DNA from: Pelosinus fermentans JBW45
GTDB lineage: Bacteria; Bacillota; Negativicutes; DSM-13327
DNA length: 64,000 nt
Reading direction: 5' to 3'
Assembly (NCBI RefSeq): GCF_000271665.2
Contig: NZ_CP010978.1
Coordinates: 3,130,501-3,194,500, forward strand
Below the pieces are notes generated by a model. The model was not told where the DNA came from, searched no databases, and saw nothing but the letters and a program-made list of their open reading frames with translations. Numbering within the stretch: position 1 is the first letter of the stretch; every line of letters begins with the position of its first letter. The position numbers and the translations under genes were made by a program. Shown piece after piece: positions 45,616 to 53,847 of the stretch.

Positions 45616-45654
45616 CTTTACAAAATGCAAATATAATAATAAAATTTTGTAAAA
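45616..45654. promoter_or_regulatory. Inverted repeat in the divergent promoter
   Basis: TTTACAAAAT (45617-45626) and ATTTTGTAAA (45643-45652) form a 10-bp dyad with a 16-bp spacer, between the divergent thioredoxin-reductase-like and DUF896 genes. It could be an operator; no regulator is recognised. Confidence 0.35.
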
Positions 45655-45714
45655 TGTTATTATTATTCTCTTATCTAAATAATAACATAAATAGGAAGTG
45701 AGGTCTTCATTATT

Positions 45715-45924
45715 ATGATAACACCAGAAGATATTTCTAGAATTAATGAGCTAGGACGAAAGCAAAAGGCAGGAACATTAACCGAAGAAGAGGTAGCGGA
45801 ACAAGCCAAGTTGCGACGTTTGTATGTCGATACGATTAAGGGTCATGTAAAAACCCATTGTGATGCACAGCAAGCCGCTAACCATGCCCACGGATGTTCT
45901 TGCGGCTGTGACCATAAACACTAG
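45715..45924 (+). CDS. DUF896 protein with metal-binding-like tail
   Basis: 69 residues. TPEDISRINELGRKQKAGTLTEEEVAEQAKLRRLY is the DUF896 (YnzC-like) helical hairpin family. The tail HCDAQQAANHAHGCSCGCDHKH is rich in His and Cys (five His and four Cys in 22 residues) and is not part of the usual domain; it may bind a metal. AGGAAGTGAGG lies upstream. Divergent from the thioredoxin-reductase-like gene and followed by a terminator. Confidence 0.85.
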   Translation: MITPEDISRINELGRKQKAGTLTEEEVAEQAKLRRLYVDTIKGHVKTHCDAQQAANHAHGCSCGCDHKH

Positions 45925-45945
45925 TTTCTAGTTTACAGGACAAAT

Positions 45946-45988
45946 AAAAAAATGCCGAAAGCTGCTATCAGCCTTCGGCATTTTTTTA
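45946..45988. terminator. Bidirectional terminator between DUF896 and DUF1540 genes
   Basis: Stem AAAAAATGCCGAAAGCTG / CAGCCTTCGGCATTTTTT with one mismatch and a 4-nt loop. Confidence 0.9.
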
Positions 45989-46375
45989 TTAGTTCTTCTT
46001 TTTAAAAGTTCTGCAATCTGTATCATCTGTTTTGGCAGCATTTGCTCCAAATACATCAATTTGGGATGCATTGCAGACATTGTTACCTTGCCAGTAACTA
46101 CAGGTATTCACAAAGCACTCTACCTCAGGTGTAACTTGGGTACCATCCAGAAAGGCTGCAGATATAGTCCCGCCAATATTGGCATTATGCAGTGCTCCTA
46201 TCATGTCCCCCATCGTCTTGCGATCATGAAAGGACTTACATTGCGTGTCTTTTACTTGTTCTGACTTTCCAGTTTCTTCTTCATTATAAATGCTAATTTT
46301 AGCTGCCATGCATTGATCACCAGGCATATAATGACTGCATTGATCCACGGTACACTTTACTATGGGATTCGGCAT
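45989..46375 (-). CDS. Protein with two DUF1540 domains
   Basis: 128 residues. Two copies of the small Cys-rich DUF1540 motif: CTVDQCSHYMPGDQCMAAKISIY...QCKSF (about 8-48) and CFVNTCSYWQGNNVCNASQIDVFG...DCRTF (about 86-124), each with four Cys. Such tandem proteins occur in spore-forming Firmicutes; they may bind zinc or iron. Function unknown. AAGGAGTGA precedes the ATG. Confidence 0.88.
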   Translation of the reverse strand: MPNPIVKCTVDQCSHYMPGDQCMAAKISIYNEEETGKSEQVKDTQCKSFHDRKTMGDMIGALHNANIGGTISAAFLDGTQVTPEVECFVNTCSYWQGNNVCNASQIDVFGANAAKTDDTDCRTFKKKN

Positions 46376-46525
46376 ATAAAATCACTCCTTCTTGTACAAT
46401 TTTTTTCTGATTCCAGTATTTTTACAAAAACATCATAGCTGACAATCTACCTATTTATTTTCTGTATTAGTATCCTACCATGTTCATTTTTTTATCCGTA
46501 GGAATCATTTTCAAAAAATGCATTA

Positions 46526-46744
46526 CTAAATATAAATCAATTGCAGAGCAATTCTTGCATCATAACCACATTCAGCGCAATACAAGATATGGACGCATTG
46601 ATTTTCTATATCGCTTTCCATATAAGGGCTATAAGGTCCTACATAATTTTGCAGCGATCCACCATCTAGTAAAATTTCTCCGCAAATGGGACACTGATCT
46701 TTAATCATGTCTAAGCCATTGCAAGCAGGACAAAGTTTATCCAT
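46526..46744 (-). CDS. Small zinc-ribbon-like protein
   Basis: 72 residues with CPAC and CPIC near the N-terminus and CAEC near the C-terminus (a further C at VHILYCAEC), a pattern of a rubredoxin- or zinc-ribbon-like fold. GACLK-type catalytic features are absent. No family name is recognised. It stands alone between the DUF1540 gene and the diguanylate cyclase; the upstream sequence AGTGAGGTCTTAC gives a moderate ribosome binding site. Confidence 0.7.
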   Translation of the reverse strand: MDKLCPACNGLDMIKDQCPICGEILLDGGSLQNYVGPYSPYMESDIENQCVHILYCAECGYDARIALQLIYI

Positions 46745-46869
46745 TGTAAGACCTCACTCACTTTTTGTGTAGTATCATTCGTTAATAAGCTCTACTAGTA
46801 CATTTGTAAACTTTTAACTGATTTGAGCATATGATAAAACAAAATCACTCTACGTAAGAGGTGACAAAA

Positions 46870-49140
46870 ATGCTGGTCATAGCTCACAATATGCTAGGAA
46901 TTTTCACAATTATACTTGGAGTTATTATCTCCTTTATTGCTTGGCATGGTATCAGCAAAAATGCAAATCATTACAGTTATTTAAAAGGAAAAGCAATCAG
47001 TTTTTTCATATTATGCGCCAGCATCCTAGATTTATTGCAGCTGCTTTCTTATTCTGCAAATAATCCGGCTGATACGAGTTGGATTATGTATTGGATGATT
47101 GCTTGTATCTTGTGGGCTTGCGCTCTCTTATACACCATACGTCTTACACTAAAAACTCCTCAGCCTACTGATACGTTCTTGTTTTACACTGCAAGTTTAT
47201 TACTAATAGGATTACTTACAGGGCTGCTTACTAATTTTAGCTTTACTTTTGACAAATTTGATACGTTGCCATCATTTCTCCATATCGACAATACAAATCA
47301 TCCATTAGTTATTTCTACCTTATTGATAGCTATTAGTATTCATAGTATTTCACTTATTATTCTGCGCCGCAACTTCTCCCAATATATAACAGGTGATTAT
47401 ATCCAAATCGCTTTATTTTTTAGTATTCTGTCTAATTTAGCCTACCTTTCAGATGTCTCTATTCAAACTAATGTATTCGCTCACCTTTGTAAATGTTTTG
47501 CCTATTATTTCGTTCTGCGAGCTGTGTTCAAATTTGTTATCAAACATCCTTATGAACAATTGCTTCTATTTAAAGAACAATTAGAACAATTGGCTGTTAA
47601 TAATGCCGAATTATATAAAAAATCAGAGCAGCAGCGAAATTTACTGGAAGATACGTTATCGAAAATCGGCACTATTATTTCTTCACAACTTAATGTAAAA
47701 GATACTCTTGATGCAATCGCTGATATGGTGACTGATTTAATGCACTCTCGGCAAAGTTTAATCGGTCTATTATGTACCAATCAAACTCATATTCAGGTAG
47801 TCGCGACCCACGGAATCAATACACCGCCAGCTGTTATTCCATTAAATCATTGTTTACGCGGGCAGGTGATAGTGCAGAATATAGCTCTTTCTATTAATGA
47901 TCTATCCCAGCATCCTGATATACAAAAACCGCAGCTCATATTTTCCAGCATCCAATCCATGATTTGCGCACCTTTAATTCATGACGGTGAAGTCATTGGG
48001 ATTATCGAAGCCTATTCTTCTGATCTTAATGCTTTTAATGAAAGCGATCTTCGATTTTTAACAGCTTTGGGTCGTCATGCGGGCACAGCCATCGCCAGCG
48101 CTATGCTTTTTGAAAAGACGAAGCTCCATCTTGAAGAGGAAAAATTTTTATCAGAAATATCTCAGACTACTTCTACTACTATTGATACCAATACGATCAT
48201 TGAGCATTGTACTTCTCATGTAATGAAAGCACTCAATGCTGACGTAGCCGTCGGTATGCTTATTGATGCTGACAAAAAGAACTTCACTATTATCTCTTCA
48301 ATTAATTTCAATTACAAACTGGTAAAAATGAATCTCGACTCTTATCCTGCATTGGCATCTTTACTCGCAACCTTTAGACCCTGCATTACAGCCGCAAATA
48401 CCTTTGCTCCCTTCGCTGAACTGTATGACCAAAATGCATCTAGGTATATGATGGTTTTGCCAATAGCTGTAGAACAAAATCTTCTGGGGTTAATACTCTT
48501 AGGGTGGCAGCATTTCATTGCCCCTGAGCGTTTAAATCGTATATCCTTTGCATTTTTAATGTCCCAACAAATCGCTCTTGGTTTGGAAAAAGCTCATTTA
48601 TATAACCAAATAAAATTGATGGCTCTTTCTGACAGCCTCACAGGTCTAGCAAACCGACGAAATTTTGATATGTTTCTGACCATTGAGCTAAAACGTGCAG
48701 CTTCCTTAAAACGTCCATTAAGTTTAATTATGTTGGATCTTGATAAGTTTAAACGCTATAACGATTCTTTTGGGCATCTTACAGGTGACAAATTATTAAG
48801 TCAACTTGGCCAAATTCTCCAATATAATGTACGCAATATTGATTTGCCAGCACGTTATGGAGGCGAAGAGTTTAGCATTATTTTACCTGAATGCAGTAGT
48901 AATGAAGCAAAATTTCTTGGCGAAAAATTACGTGAAATCATCGAAAGTGAAAACTTTCCTGATGACGTTGGAACCACTACAGCAAAAATCACTGCCAGTT
49001 TAGGGATTGCCACTTATGATCCTGCTGTTTCTGCAATCCCTCCTAGCAGAGAAAAAATTATTGAGCTCGCCGATAAAGCACTCTATCAAGCCAAAAAAGA
49101 AGGCCGTAACCGTGTAATTACAAGTATTATCATTTCTTAA
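46870..49140 (+). CDS. Membrane GAF-GGDEF diguanylate cyclase
   Basis: 756 residues from ATG 46870, 6 bp after AAGAGGTG; GTG 46861 is part of that ribosome binding site. Seven to eight N-terminal membrane helices (about 1-230), a coiled coil, two GAF-like domains (about 265-410 and 430-580) and a C-terminal GGDEF domain. The active-site loop is RYGGEEF, with the allosteric I-site RNID eight residues before it, so it should make cyclic di-GMP with product inhibition. What the membrane and GAF domains sense is unknown. Confidence 0.93.
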   Translation: MLVIAHNMLGIFTIILGVIISFIAWHGISKNANHYSYLKGKAISFFILCASILDLLQLLSYSANNPADTSWIMYWMIACILWACALLYTIRLTLKTPQPTDTFLFYTASLLLIGLLTGLLTNFSFTFDKFDTLPSFLHIDNTNHPLVISTLLIAISIHSISLIILRRNFSQYITGDYIQIALFFSILSNLAYLSDVSIQTNVFAHLCKCFAYYFVLRAVFKFVIKHPYEQLLLFKEQLEQLAVNNAELYKKSEQQRNLLEDTLSKIGTIISSQLNVKDTLDAIADMVTDLMHSRQSLIGLLCTNQTHIQVVATHGINTPPAVIPLNHCLRGQVIVQNIALSINDLSQHPDIQKPQLIFSSIQSMICAPLIHDGEVIGIIEAYSSDLNAFNESDLRFLTALGRHAGTAIASAMLFEKTKLHLEEEKFLSEISQTTSTTIDTNTIIEHCTSHVMKALNADVAVGMLIDADKKNFTIISSINFNYKLVKMNLDSYPALASLLATFRPCITAANTFAPFAELYDQNASRYMMVLPIAVEQNLLGLILLGWQHFIAPERLNRISFAFLMSQQIALGLEKAHLYNQIKLMALSDSLTGLANRRNFDMFLTIELKRAASLKRPLSLIMLDLDKFKRYNDSFGHLTGDKLLSQLGQILQYNVRNIDLPARYGGEEFSIILPECSSNEAKFLGEKLREIIESENFPDDVGTTTAKITASLGIATYDPAVSAIPPSREKIIELADKALYQAKKEGRNRVITSIIIS

Positions 49141-49181
49141 TATAGAATCAAGTGACAAAACCTTAGCTAGCTGGCATAATA

Positions 49182-49219
49182 AAAAATTAGCAGCAGGAAT
49201 ATTCCTGCTGCTGATTTTT
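49182..49219. terminator. Bidirectional terminator
   Basis: Stem AAAAATTAGCAGCAGGAAT / ATTCCTGCTGCTGATTTTT, between the convergent diguanylate cyclase and permease genes. Confidence 0.85.
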
Positions 49220-49241
49220 TATTATTTCTTGTCGGCATTTC

Positions 49242-50543
49242 TTATTTCGCAAACCAATAGACTGGCAAACCAACCACTGTAATACCAATAGCCACCATTG
49301 CATCCATTGGCTTGTTCATAAACATACTTGCAATAATATAGAACGCACCTAAAATAGCAATCATTGGTATAATTGGATAACCAGGTACGCTATAAGAACG
49401 TTTAGCATTGGGATACCGTTTTCGAAGAATAAATACGGCGATAAACGCAGAAACATAAAAAGTCCACATTACAAACATCGCAATGTCAGTAAGGCTATCT
49501 GGATCCCAGAAAATCATTAAAGCAGTTGCCAGACTCGCTTCTAATAACATTGCATTTACTGGCGCTCCAACTGAAGCTGGAACTTTTGCCAATATAGAGG
49601 AAGCTGGCAATTGTTCATTCAATGCCATCGCATAAGGAACACGTCCATTGGTAAGAATATAGCCATTGAGAGCACCAAAAATAGATACCAAAATACCTAT
49701 ACTGATAATTTTGCCCCCCATCTCACCAAATAATAATCCAGCAGTAGTGCTGGCAGCCATTTTTCCTAATGCAGCAATTTCCGCAGCAGGCAATACATGC
49801 ATAATCGCGATATTCATAGTAAGATATGCGATAATCACGATTCCAAGCCCAAAAACAATGGCTTTAGGCAATTGTTTCGCTGGATTTTTCATTTCTCCCG
49901 CTACGAAACTTACACCAACCCAACCATCATATGCCCATAACGTAGCTAAAACGGCTGCTCCCATGCCAAGAGGAGGAGTAACACCACTCGTCATGCCAAG
50001 AACTTGTCCATTTCCCTTCCATAAACCAAATATAACAATAAGTGCAATAGGAATTAATTTGCCAATGGTAGCAACGGTTTGAATAAAACCCCCATATTTA
50101 GTACCTAAACAATTGACACCAGTCATAAAAAATACACTACCCACTGCAATCGGCAACCTAAATTCTTCACTAATGCCAAAAAAGGGCAATAGTAACGAAG
50201 AAAAATATAATCCAAGGGCTCCAATTGTTGCAGGTCCGTAAATTACCGTCTGCATCCAGCCATACAAATATGCCCACATCTTACCATATACTTCATTTAA
50301 GTATGTGTATAAGCCTCCTGTTTTAGGAATTTGTACCCCTAATTCGGAAACTGTCAGCCCTGCAGCAAGTGTTATACCACCACCTAGTACCCAAGCCATA
50401 AGGGCCATTGTAGAATCACCAGCCGCTAAAATTACACTACCGGATTTCATAAAAATCCCTGAGCCAATAACCATGCCAATTACTAATGCCATTGCTGGCA
50501 TTAATCCTAAATTTTTCTGAAGATTACTTTGTCCTTCTGCCAC
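49242..50543 (-). CDS. APC-family amino acid permease
   Basis: 433 residues, 12 membrane helices. GMVIGSGIFMKSGSVI is the helix-1 substrate motif of the LAT/SteT branch of the amino acid-polyamine-organocation superfamily; YLNEVYGKMWAYLYGWMQ and LWAYDGWVGVSFVAGEMKNP are also typical. It probably exchanges or imports neutral amino acids; the substrate is not determinable. Divergent from the hydrogenase gene. Confidence 0.9.
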   Translation of the reverse strand: MAEGQSNLQKNLGLMPAMALVIGMVIGSGIFMKSGSVILAAGDSTMALMAWVLGGGITLAAGLTVSELGVQIPKTGGLYTYLNEVYGKMWAYLYGWMQTVIYGPATIGALGLYFSSLLLPFFGISEEFRLPIAVGSVFFMTGVNCLGTKYGGFIQTVATIGKLIPIALIVIFGLWKGNGQVLGMTSGVTPPLGMGAAVLATLWAYDGWVGVSFVAGEMKNPAKQLPKAIVFGLGIVIIAYLTMNIAIMHVLPAAEIAALGKMAASTTAGLLFGEMGGKIISIGILVSIFGALNGYILTNGRVPYAMALNEQLPASSILAKVPASVGAPVNAMLLEASLATALMIFWDPDSLTDIAMFVMWTFYVSAFIAVFILRKRYPNAKRSYSVPGYPIIPMIAILGAFYIIASMFMNKPMDAMVAIGITVVGLPVYWFAK

Positions 50544-50670
50544 AACGATTACTCCTTCTTACGAATATTTCAGACTAAGCATCAGAATATCAAATTTTTT
50601 GCACAACTGCAATAGGAATTAGCATAAAAAGGGCTAATAATATGTAGTAATAGCATTTAGGAGGTATAAT

Positions 50671-52053
50671 ATGGATCATGCTACTTTAAACATTAAGCCC
50701 CGCATTCTCTATCATGTAGCAAAAGCCGCCTGGGAAGGAACCTTATTTGATCGTCGAGAAGAAATTTGTACTATGGTATCAGAAGAATTTAAAGATAAAC
50801 ATACTCGCCGCCAAGTAGCCAACCAAATTCGTATTGCCATGGGATTAAATCCTCACAATGATGATCAAATTCTCAATGATTATGATGAAGAAGCTCTTAT
50901 GGGCATGGGCAATGAATCCATTATCATTACCAATCCGGATGCTTGCCAATCCTGTCCTGCAGAGGAACGAAATTGTGAAAAAGCTTGTCCTTTACAGGCT
51001 ATCACTCGTGATGACTTTGGTAAGGTTTCTATAAACCAGGAAAAATGCCTGGGTGAAGGTCACTGTATCCAGGCATGTTCTTTTGGTGCCTTAGCAGAAA
51101 AATCTCAATTTGTCCCTCTTATTAACCTTTTAAAACAACATAGTCATCCTGTATATGCTTCCATCGCTCCTGCTTTTGCAGGACAGTTTGGTGCAGAAGT
51201 TACGCCAGGTAAATTGCGTTCTGCACTTTTAAAAATGGGTTTTACCGATGTTCTAGAAACTGCTTTATATGCTGATTTAATTACTATGAAAGAAGCCTTT
51301 GAATTTGATCAGCATGTAAAAACGGACCAAGACTTTATGTTTACCAGTTGTTGTTGTCCAGTATGGATTAAATTAATTGAAAATAAATTTCCCGATCTTA
51401 TGGAACATATTTCCCCTTCCGTCTCACCAATGATCGCATCGGCTAGAGTTATTAAACAGTTTGAACCAGATGCAAAAGTGGTCTTTATCGGTCCATGCAT
51501 CGCCAAAAAATCAGAAGCTCTGTTACCTGACTTAAAAGGAGCCATAGACTATGTGCTCACCTTTCAGGAGCTGGCTACTATTTTTGAAGCCATTAACATT
51601 CATCCTGCGGATCAGGAGGATCATGAAAAAGCAATAGCCTCATGGGGAGGACGAGTCTATGCCTATACAGGAGGTGTAAGTGCTGCCGTAGCTACGACTT
51701 TAGAGAAATTGATTCCTCACAAAGTCCAAAAGCTAGTGTCCCTTAAAGTGGACGGTATTCCAGACTGCCAAAAGCTATTGGAACAGATTCGCAATGGTCA
51801 ATTTACTGCTAATTTTATTGAAGGTATGGCTTGTAAAGGCGGTTGTGTTGGCGGACCGGGTCGCTTACTTCCCCCTGAAGAAGGACGAGAGCATGTTAAA
51901 AAATATGGTGCGATTGCTCTGGCTAATACACCTGTAGAAAACCCACAAGTTTATGCAATTCTAGCCCGTTTAGGCCACGAAAGCGGTATGCCTAGTCTAT
52001 CAGGGAAAAGTCCTATGGCAGAATTATTGTCGCGCAAATTGGTACAAGATTAA
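50671..52053 (+). CDS. [FeFe] hydrogenase (monomeric, variant motifs)
   Basis: 460 residues. H-cluster motifs are TSCCCPVW (225-232), GPCIAKKSE (274-282) and EGMACKGGCVGG (384-395), with the usual TSCCPGW and MPCxxKxxE altered. A ferredoxin domain at 88-140 has C92, C95, C102, C106 and then C126, C132, C136; in the second motif E129 stands where a Cys is expected. The N-terminal 85 residues are not a recognised hydrogenase domain. It probably makes or senses H2 in the cytoplasm with ferredoxin as partner. GGAGG precedes the ATG. Maturase hydG is at 22995. Confidence 0.88.
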   Translation: MDHATLNIKPRILYHVAKAAWEGTLFDRREEICTMVSEEFKDKHTRRQVANQIRIAMGLNPHNDDQILNDYDEEALMGMGNESIIITNPDACQSCPAEERNCEKACPLQAITRDDFGKVSINQEKCLGEGHCIQACSFGALAEKSQFVPLINLLKQHSHPVYASIAPAFAGQFGAEVTPGKLRSALLKMGFTDVLETALYADLITMKEAFEFDQHVKTDQDFMFTSCCCPVWIKLIENKFPDLMEHISPSVSPMIASARVIKQFEPDAKVVFIGPCIAKKSEALLPDLKGAIDYVLTFQELATIFEAINIHPADQEDHEKAIASWGGRVYAYTGGVSAAVATTLEKLIPHKVQKLVSLKVDGIPDCQKLLEQIRNGQFTANFIEGMACKGGCVGGPGRLLPPEEGREHVKKYGAIALANTPVENPQVYAILARLGHESGMPSLSGKSPMAELLSRKLVQD

Positions 52054-52063
52054 AATTATGTAT

Positions 52064-52176
52064 TCTAGTACATGCGTCACCTAAAAGCAATGTTAATTTT
52101 GCAGTCTTTTCCGCCTCGCTGGTCGAAAAAATCCTCGCAAACTTATCCACTGTTTTAAATGACGCAATGTACTAGT
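52064..52176. repeat. 113-bp inverted-repeat element
   Basis: Ends TCTAGTACATGCGTCAC (52064-52080) and GACGCAATGTACTAGT (52161-52176) are complementary with a one-base bulge. The interior is comparatively GC-rich (CCGCCTCGCTGGTCG, ATCCTCGC). On the minus strand it begins ACTAGTACATTGCGTCATTT, close to ACTAGTACCTTGTCAGCTTT of the element at 26283-26361; TTTAAAAC follows at the same distance in both. The remaining gap to 52435 is AT-rich, with runs of A and T (52228-52275) and no gene. Confidence 0.5.
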
Positions 52177-52435
52177 TAATTTCTGATATCATGCTCTTGT
52201 TTACTGAATATTCTTTTTTGCATACAATATACTAAAAAAAATTAAAAAATTTTAAAAAAATTTTAAAACAAATGACTAGCAAAAGCATGTGAAATAATGT
52301 AGAATTATAATTGATCAATCTTGTTACATATTTAACTAAGTAGTTCTGTAGTAAATTTCCAATATACTTTCTCTTACATAACTCTATATTTTGGAAAGTT
52401 ACCACAATTACTACATTCAAAAAAAGGGGGATAAT

Positions 52436-53791
52436 ATGTCTAGAAAACCTGTACAAATTATGGAAACAGTATTACGCGATGGTCATCAATCACTTGCTGC
52501 TACTCGCATGCGCCTCACTGATATGTTGCCAGCTTTAGAACAACTTGATAACATGGGGTATTTTGCACTAGAAGCATGGGGTGGCGCTACTTTTGATAGT
52601 TGCTTACGTTTCTTAGGCGAAGATCCTTGGGAACGCTTACGCGTCCTAAAATCACATTTGAAAAAAACACCGATCTCTATGTTACTTAGAGGGCAAAATA
52701 TTCTTGGGTATAACCACTATGCTGATGATGTTGTCACTGCTTTCGTTAAGAAAATGGTAGAAAACGGAGTTGGTGTTATTCGTGTATTCGATGCGCTAAA
52801 CGACGTGCGTAATTTAGAAGTAGCCATGAAAGCTGCTAAAGAATCCGGCGCTCATGTACAAGGTGTATGTGTATATACGATTAGCCCTTATCACACTGTA
52901 GAAAGTTACATCAAATTAGCACAACAATTAGTAGAACGTGGCGCTGACTCTATCTGTATTAAGGACATGTCTGGTCTACTAAGACCTTACGTTGCATATG
53001 ACTTGGTAAAAGCTCTGAAAGCTGATCCTAAAGTAGGCGTACCAATTCAACTGCATACTCACTATACTAGTGGTATGGGTTCTATGACTTACTTAAAAGC
53101 AATTGAAGCTGGTGTAGATGTTGTTGACTGCGCACTGTCCCCATTTGCTCTTGGTACTTCACAACCTTGTACTGAATCTATGATTGCAGCTTTAGAAGGT
53201 ACTGAATATGATACTGGTCTTAAACGTAGCAATTTAAAAGATGTTGCTATTCATTTCGGAAATGTTAAGAAAAGCTTGGGCGCTGACTTTGGTCTTAAAA
53301 CGTCCTTCGATGTCGACGCTAACGTTCTTGACTTCCAAATTCCTGGAGGTATGCTTTCCAACCTGTTCAATCAGCTTAAAGAGCAGGGTATTGAACACAA
53401 ATACCAAGAACTTTTGGAAGAAATGCCACGAGTACGTGCAGAACTTGGCTATCCTCCACTTGTTACTCCTACCAGCCAGATTGTTGGTTCCATGGCAACC
53501 TTCAATGTAATGCTTGGCGAACGTTATAAAATGGTTCCACGTGAAGTAAAAGACTTGGCACGTGGTAAATATGGTAAAACTCCTATGCCTGTTTCTGAAG
53601 AAGTTCGTGAGAAAATCATTGGCAACGAACCTATTATTGACTATCGTCCTGCTGATGATATTGCGCCGCAAATGGATCTTCTTACTAAGCAACTTGCTGA
53701 AAAAGGCTATCCAAATGCATCGATCGAAGATGTTTTATCCTATGCATTATTCCCTGAAGTAGCATTAAAATTCTTCGAAAAAAATCGTTAA
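52436..53791 (+). CDS. Carboxyltransferase subunit (oxaloacetate decarboxylase alpha / pyruvate carboxylase B-like, no biotin domain)
   Basis: 451 residues from ATG 52436 (AAGGGGG at 5 bp); the open frame runs 15 codons further upstream. HMGL-like TIM barrel: ETVLRDGHQSLAATRM, RVFDALNDVRNL, ICIKDMSGLLRP with the carboxylated Lys region and the metal site PIQLHTHYTSGM. The conserved carboxylase domain follows, but the C-terminal biotinyl domain (AMKM) is absent. It resembles the 5S subunit of methylmalonyl-CoA:pyruvate carboxyltransferase as well as OadA. No biotin-carrier or membrane beta subunit is adjacent, so which complex it serves is open. Confidence 0.88.
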   Translation: MSRKPVQIMETVLRDGHQSLAATRMRLTDMLPALEQLDNMGYFALEAWGGATFDSCLRFLGEDPWERLRVLKSHLKKTPISMLLRGQNILGYNHYADDVVTAFVKKMVENGVGVIRVFDALNDVRNLEVAMKAAKESGAHVQGVCVYTISPYHTVESYIKLAQQLVERGADSICIKDMSGLLRPYVAYDLVKALKADPKVGVPIQLHTHYTSGMGSMTYLKAIEAGVDVVDCALSPFALGTSQPCTESMIAALEGTEYDTGLKRSNLKDVAIHFGNVKKSLGADFGLKTSFDVDANVLDFQIPGGMLSNLFNQLKEQGIEHKYQELLEEMPRVRAELGYPPLVTPTSQIVGSMATFNVMLGERYKMVPREVKDLARGKYGKTPMPVSEEVREKIIGNEPIIDYRPADDIAPQMDLLTKQLAEKGYPNASIEDVLSYALFPEVALKFFEKNR

Positions 53792-53804
53792 GAAATGACA
53801 TAGT

Positions 53805-53841
53805 AACGCCCCCTAACTTTTAAGTTAGGGGGCGTTTTTTT
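53805..53841 (+). terminator. Terminator of the carboxyltransferase gene
   Basis: Stem AACGCCCCCTAACTT / AAGTTAGGGGGCGTT with a 2-nt loop, then TTTTT. Confidence 0.92.
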
Positions 53842-53847
53842 ATAGTT

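Noticed and set aside
46793-46815. Third ACTAGTAC repeat upstream of the diguanylate cyclase
   Set aside because: The ACTAGTACATT end is present, but no inverted partner or matching core is found nearby.
49666-50082. 138-residue open frame antisense to the permease gene
   Set aside because: The Ile/Pro/Ala-rich composition is the mirror image of membrane-protein codons; no ribosome binding site of its own.
53234-53692. 152-residue open frame antisense to the carboxyltransferase gene
   Set aside because: It is opposite a well-conserved enzyme, has no family resemblance and no convincing ribosome binding site.
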